Source: Bacteroides mediterraneensis (GTDB lineage: Bacteria > Bacteroidota > Bacteroidia > Bacteroidales > Bacteroidaceae). From it: a DNA stretch of 64,000 nucleotides. A program made the position numbers and the translations under genes. The notes beneath the pieces are model-generated. The model had not been told where the DNA came from. It made no database searches and saw only the letters and a program-made list of their open reading frames with translations. Below, piece after piece: positions 61,032 through 64,000 of the stretch; the stretch's first letter is position 1, and each line of letters opens with the position of its first letter. The DNA is taken from NCBI RefSeq assembly GCF_900128455.1, contig NZ_LT635783.1:2567935-2631934 (forward strand). Reading direction: 5' to 3'.

Positions 61032-61077
61032 AATGTCTATTTTTTTAGGATGAATACTTTAATGATTTATTGTACTG

Positions 61078-61085
61078 CAAAGATG
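61078..61085 (-). promoter_or_regulatory. Weak -7 box for the PepSY-like gene
   Basis: CATCTTTG on the minus strand matches TAnnTTTG at all but its first defined base, 47-54 bp upstream of the ATG. If real, the PepSY gene has its own promoter besides read-through from the kinase gene. Confidence 0.3.
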
Positions 61086-61135
61086 AGAGGCAATTCTGAA
61101 AAGATTCTGAAGAATTACCTTTTTTCGACAAAAAA

Positions 61136-62404
61136 TCAAGAAAGAATGGTGAAAATATGCATTCCGTCCTCAAAACGATAGGAAAGACGGAGCCGATACG
61201 CCTTGCAAATGGAATCGACCAACGCCAGACCAAGTCCTGTGGAACCTTCTTTCTTCCCTTCCTTATAGAAGCGTTCAAAGATGCGGTCTTTGTCCAGGGG
61301 AGCTTCTCCGGTATTGCGAATTTCAAAAGAAGAGTCGGTGAAAGTGAGTTCGATTGTTCCCCCTTCACTTGTATGCACAAAGGCATTCTTCAGCAGATTG
61401 GTCAGCAAGACCGTGGCCAACGACTCGCTCATCTCCAGGCGAAAACAGTCTTCTACGTGTATATTTACTTGCACACAGCGGTATGCATATACTTCCTTAT
61501 AATCGTCCAGATAGTGCAGCAGCAGTTCGTTCAGACATATCGGCTTCACATCCGTAAACTGGCGGTTCTCAATCTTGCACAAAAGCAACAACGACTTGTT
61601 CAGACGGGTCAGATTCTCCAGTGTGCGGTGGGTTTTCATCAGCTCCGAAAGCTGCTTCTCGGTCAGGGTGTCATCTTCCATCAGCATTTCCAGGCGGTTG
61701 CGACAGATGGCCAGCGGAGTCTGCATCTCATGGGAGGCATTCCCGATAAAGAGTTTTTGCTGCTCATAAAGCTGCTCACTGCGTTCGGAGAACAGATTGG
61801 CCGCTTCATTCAGCTTCCGGAATTCCACAATCCGCAACGATTCATCGAGCGGTTCCCGTTTGCTTCCCAGCCGATAGTTCTCCAGCCATTTCAACAAAGT
61901 GTACAGCGGACGCATATTGCGATGGAACACCCAGGCATTGACGGCCAGAATCATCAGCAGCAAAAGTACATACAGAAAGACAATCCATCCCAGAATGGCC
62001 CGCTGAAGGTCGTACTTCTCAATGGTTGGCGTGTAAACCACCAGCTCCATATAACCCCCGTCATCCTTTTGGAAAATGGTCATCAGAATGCGGGCAGGCT
62101 CAGTCTCGCCTTTTGCCGTAATGTACACCATTTCATCCCGATAGGAGATTTTTGGATACGAGGCCGCATATTCTGCACTTACGTCATAGAGGAAATACTG
62201 GTTGTTCGAACCGTTACTCGTATCCGGCATCTTTTCACCTGAAAGTGAACGGATTATCAGCGATTCCGCATAGTCACTCAGGGAATCGTCTACCTCGTCG
62301 TTCACTTCCTCCATGACGGCCAAATAGAACAGCACGGCCCAACACGTCAGGATGACCACCAGAATGGCAGACATGCGCCACATGACCAGATGAAACAGTT
62401 TCAT
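61136..62404 (-). CDS. Sensor histidine kinase
   Basis: 422 residues. TM1 ~12-32 and TM2 ~137-158 flank a ~105-residue periplasmic sensor domain, followed by a HAMP-like linker. H-box His225 in GNASHEMQTPLAICRNRLEM, then N- and G-boxes (FKNAFVHTSEGGTIELTFT region, GSTGLGLALVDSIC). The start overlaps the response-regulator stop by 4 bp (ATGA), and the PepSY-like gene follows. The signal is probably periplasmic; given the PepSY protein, cations, peptides or envelope stress are possible but not shown. Confidence 0.92.
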   Translation of the reverse strand: MKLFHLVMWRMSAILVVILTCWAVLFYLAVMEEVNDEVDDSLSDYAESLIIRSLSGEKMPDTSNGSNNQYFLYDVSAEYAASYPKISYRDEMVYITAKGETEPARILMTIFQKDDGGYMELVVYTPTIEKYDLQRAILGWIVFLYVLLLLMILAVNAWVFHRNMRPLYTLLKWLENYRLGSKREPLDESLRIVEFRKLNEAANLFSERSEQLYEQQKLFIGNASHEMQTPLAICRNRLEMLMEDDTLTEKQLSELMKTHRTLENLTRLNKSLLLLCKIENRQFTDVKPICLNELLLHYLDDYKEVYAYRCVQVNIHVEDCFRLEMSESLATVLLTNLLKNAFVHTSEGGTIELTFTDSSFEIRNTGEAPLDKDRIFERFYKEGKKEGSTGLGLALVDSICKAYRLRLSYRFEDGMHIFTILS

Positions 62405-63078
62405 TCTTCTACCAGTTTATAACCTATACCATATACGGCTTTCAACTCTACCGTAGCTCCCGCATCTTTCAAATGCTTGCGCAGATTCTTGATTTGGGCA
62501 TAAATAAAATCAAAATTATCCACCTGATCGATGTGGTCTCCCCACACCGACTCGGCCAACGTGGTCTTGTTCACCAACCGTCCGGGACGCAACATAAAAT
62601 AAAGCAGAATATCGTATTCCTTACGGTTCAAATCGATTTCCGTCCCCCCCACAATGACTTTAAAATGGTCGGGAATAATTTCCACATTGCCATAGGTCAC
62701 CTTCCTCTCGCCTTCACGCTGGTTACGACGGAAGAGACTTTTCAAACGGGCATGCAGTTCGGCCAGGTGATAAGGCTTCGGCAAATAATCGTCCGCGCCT
62801 AGGTCGAGTCCTTTCACCTTGTCCTCCAACGAATCCTTGGCCGAGAGAATAATCACGTTGGTGCGCTTGCCCAAGGCTTGCAGCTCTTCCAGCAAATCAA
62901 GTCCACAACCATCGGGTAACATGATGTCCAGCAAGATGCAGTCGTAGTCATAATCCTCCACCTTGCGCAAAGCGGTCTTATAATCGGGGGCCTGGGATAC
63001 CACATAACGTTCTTTTTCCAACGACCGAGTGGTGATTTCACGAAGATCCGCATCGTCCTCTACAATCAATATTTTCAT
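62401..63078 (-). CDS. OmpR-family response regulator
   Basis: 225 residues. Receiver with Glu7-Asp8-Asp9, the phosphoacceptor Asp51 (CILLDIMLPD), Ser79 and Lys101 (YLPKPYHLAELHARLKSLFRR). The C-terminal winged helix has the recognition-helix region VWGDHIDQVDNFDFIYAQIK and ends AVYGIGYKLVEE, the OmpR/PhoB type. It is the first gene of the regulator-kinase pair and lies 85 bp downstream of the phosphorylase stop, across a terminator. Confidence 0.95.
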   Translation of the reverse strand: MKILIVEDDADLREITTRSLEKERYVVSQAPDYKTALRKVEDYDYDCILLDIMLPDGCGLDLLEELQALGKRTNVIILSAKDSLEDKVKGLDLGADDYLPKPYHLAELHARLKSLFRRNQREGERKVTYGNVEIIPDHFKVIVGGTEIDLNRKEYDILLYFMLRPGRLVNKTTLAESVWGDHIDQVDNFDFIYAQIKNLRKHLKDAGATVELKAVYGIGYKLVEE

Positions 63079-63096
63079 GGCATAGCATTTTTAAAA

Positions 63097-63140
63097 CAAA
63101 AAAAGCCATTCCAGACCTTCTGAGGTATCCGGAATGGCTT
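63097..63140 (-). terminator. Rho-independent terminator of the phosphorylase gene
   Basis: Stem AAGCCATTCC (63103-63112) and GGAATGGCTT (63131-63140), with an inner ACCT/AGGT pairing in the loop, followed on the minus strand by TTTTTTTGTTTT. Confidence 0.88.
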
Positions 63141-63163
63141 ATAATTATCTGAATAAACAGTTA

Positions 63164-64000
63164 TTATTCATTGAACCAACGTACATAGCAGAAGTCCTGG
63201 CGATGAGGCAGCGCGTCGTTCTTCGGGAACATACGGTAAGCTACCTTAAAGCTACCCGCGTTCGACAAACCGGCTATCATTTCAAAGGTAAACAGATTGC
63301 CTTCGCGTTTCACCATCTTCATCGGATTGACTGCATAGATGTATTCGCGTCCTTCCGCATTGGTGTAAGTTACTACCTGTTCTACACCGATGGCATCGTC
63401 CAGACCCTTTTCATCAATCACGCAAGTAAGCTTATAGTCTTTACCGCTTTCTACGTTACCGTTGCACAAATCCTGACATTTGTTGAATGAAACCACCTGA
63501 ATTTCGTCCCACTTGGCAGCCACTTCTTCCTTCCATGCAGCAATTTTCTTCACTTCTTCATAGTTGTTGGCTTCCAATGCATGATAACGAGTAGCTTCCT
63601 TGGTATAGAATTTCGTAAAGTAGTCATCCAGCTGACGTTTCATGGTATAATGAGGAGCCACCTGAGCGATAGAGTTCTTAATGGTTCTTACCCAGCCTTC
63701 AGAATATCCTTTCTTATTTCTAGCATAATACAACGGCAGGATTTCTGTTTCCAGAATACTGTAGATAGTAGCTGCATCCAGCTGATCCTGATGTTCCTGA
63801 TTCTGGTAAGTACGTTTCTCGGTCAATGCCCATCCGGCACCTTCACGATAGCCTTCCAGCCACCATCCATCCAAAACAGAGAAGTTAACCACACCGTTCA
63901 TCAGGGCTTTTTCACCAGATGTACCGGAAGCTTCCAACGGACGTGTCGGAGTATTCATCCAGATATCTACACCAGAAACCAGACGACGGGCCAGCTTCAT
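63164..64000 (-). CDS. glgP: Alpha-glucan (glycogen) phosphorylase, C-terminal part (5' end outside window)
   Basis: 278 residues are present; the frame is open to the window edge, and the ATG at the last base is probably internal. [20 protein letters not shown] with its Lys is the pyridoxal-phosphate-binding segment of the GT35 TIGR02094 branch, followed by [21 protein letters not shown] helical, charged region and a beta-rich C-terminus (ICDLxNG-like [37 protein letters not shown]) complete it. It releases glucose-1-phosphate from glycogen. It ends at 63164 with a terminator at 63103-63140. Confidence 0.85.
   Translation of the reverse strand: MKLARRLVSGVDIWMNTPTRPLEASGTSGEKALMNGVVNFSVLDGWWLEGYREGAGWALTEKRTYQNQEHQDQLDAATIYSILETEILPLYYARNKKGYSEGWVRTIKNSIAQVAPHYTMKRQLDDYFTKFYTKEATRYHALEANNYEEVKKIAAWKEEVAAKWDEIQVVSFNKCQDLCNGNVESGKDYKLTCVIDEKGLDDAIGVEQVVTYTNAEGREYIYAVNPMKMVKREGNLFTFEMIAGLSNAGSFKVAYRMFPKNDALPHRQDFCYVRWFNE

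Noticed and set aside
1-64000. tRNA, rRNA or tmRNA genes
   Set aside because: No cloverleaf with T-loop GTTCRA-type consensus in a proper context and no rRNA signatures were seen in the intergenic regions.

Overview
The window looks like a chromosomal segment of a gut Bacteroidota, most likely family Bacteroidaceae (Bacteroides/Phocaeicola-like). The grounds are gene content (AddAB-like nuclease pair, eukaryote-type glycogen branching enzyme, DUF6057-, DUF2461- and PepSY-like proteins, NodT-type RND outer-membrane lipoprotein), repeated matches to the Bacteroidota -7 box TAnnTTTG ahead of operons, and an almost complete lack of Shine-Dalgarno sites. No rRNA, tRNA, IS element, prophage or CRISPR array was seen. 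Genus and species cannot be fixed from the sequence alone.

Layout: 1-3.3 kb holds the tail of an AddA/RecB-like helicase-nuclease and a complete AddB-like nuclease. 3.5-9.9 kb is a reverse-strand operon (MORN-repeat protein, inositol-monophosphatase family, DUF2461, YhcH/DUF386, branching enzyme, DUF6057 membrane protein). 9.9-12 kb has kdsB overlapping an M16-type protein that lacks the zinc motif. 12.4-13.8 kb has a stand-alone AlaX-like tRNA-editing domain and an EndoG-like nuclease. 14.3-21.1 kb is an RND tripartite pump with a divergent AraC-type regulator and a 21-bp direct-repeat operator between them. 

21.1-44.6 kb is the most unusual part. About 20.6 kb on the reverse strand encodes a TolC-like channel, a MacA-like adaptor, a Sel1 protein, six tandem ~790-aa MacB/FtsX-type permeases, a TlpA-like thioredoxin-fold lipid-facing or periplasmic protein and only one ABC ATPase. 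It is divergent from an NtrC-type response regulator and its histidine kinase, and a near-consensus sigma-54 promoter sits directly in front of the first gene. I infer one sigma-54-controlled export system with multiplied permeases; the substrate is unknown.

44.6-56.5 kb is mostly housekeeping: lactonase, EFR1 ferredoxin, thrS-infC-rpmI-rplT, ruvX-def-TPR, guaA and a MATE transporter. 56.5-58.1 kb appears to be the residue of a type I restriction-modification locus around an intact RhuM-Fic gene. 58.2-64 kb has a GH78-like rhamnosidase, a PepSY-like protein, an OmpR-type two-component pair and the 3' part of a glycogen/alpha-glucan phosphorylase.

Three intergenic regions (12.2, 38.9 and 58.0 kb) each carry a short array of near-palindromes. 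The palindromes differ completely between arrays, yet all three arrays have exactly the same 22-bp period. I know of no named element with this design and consider it, together with the permease array, the best candidate for something undescribed.
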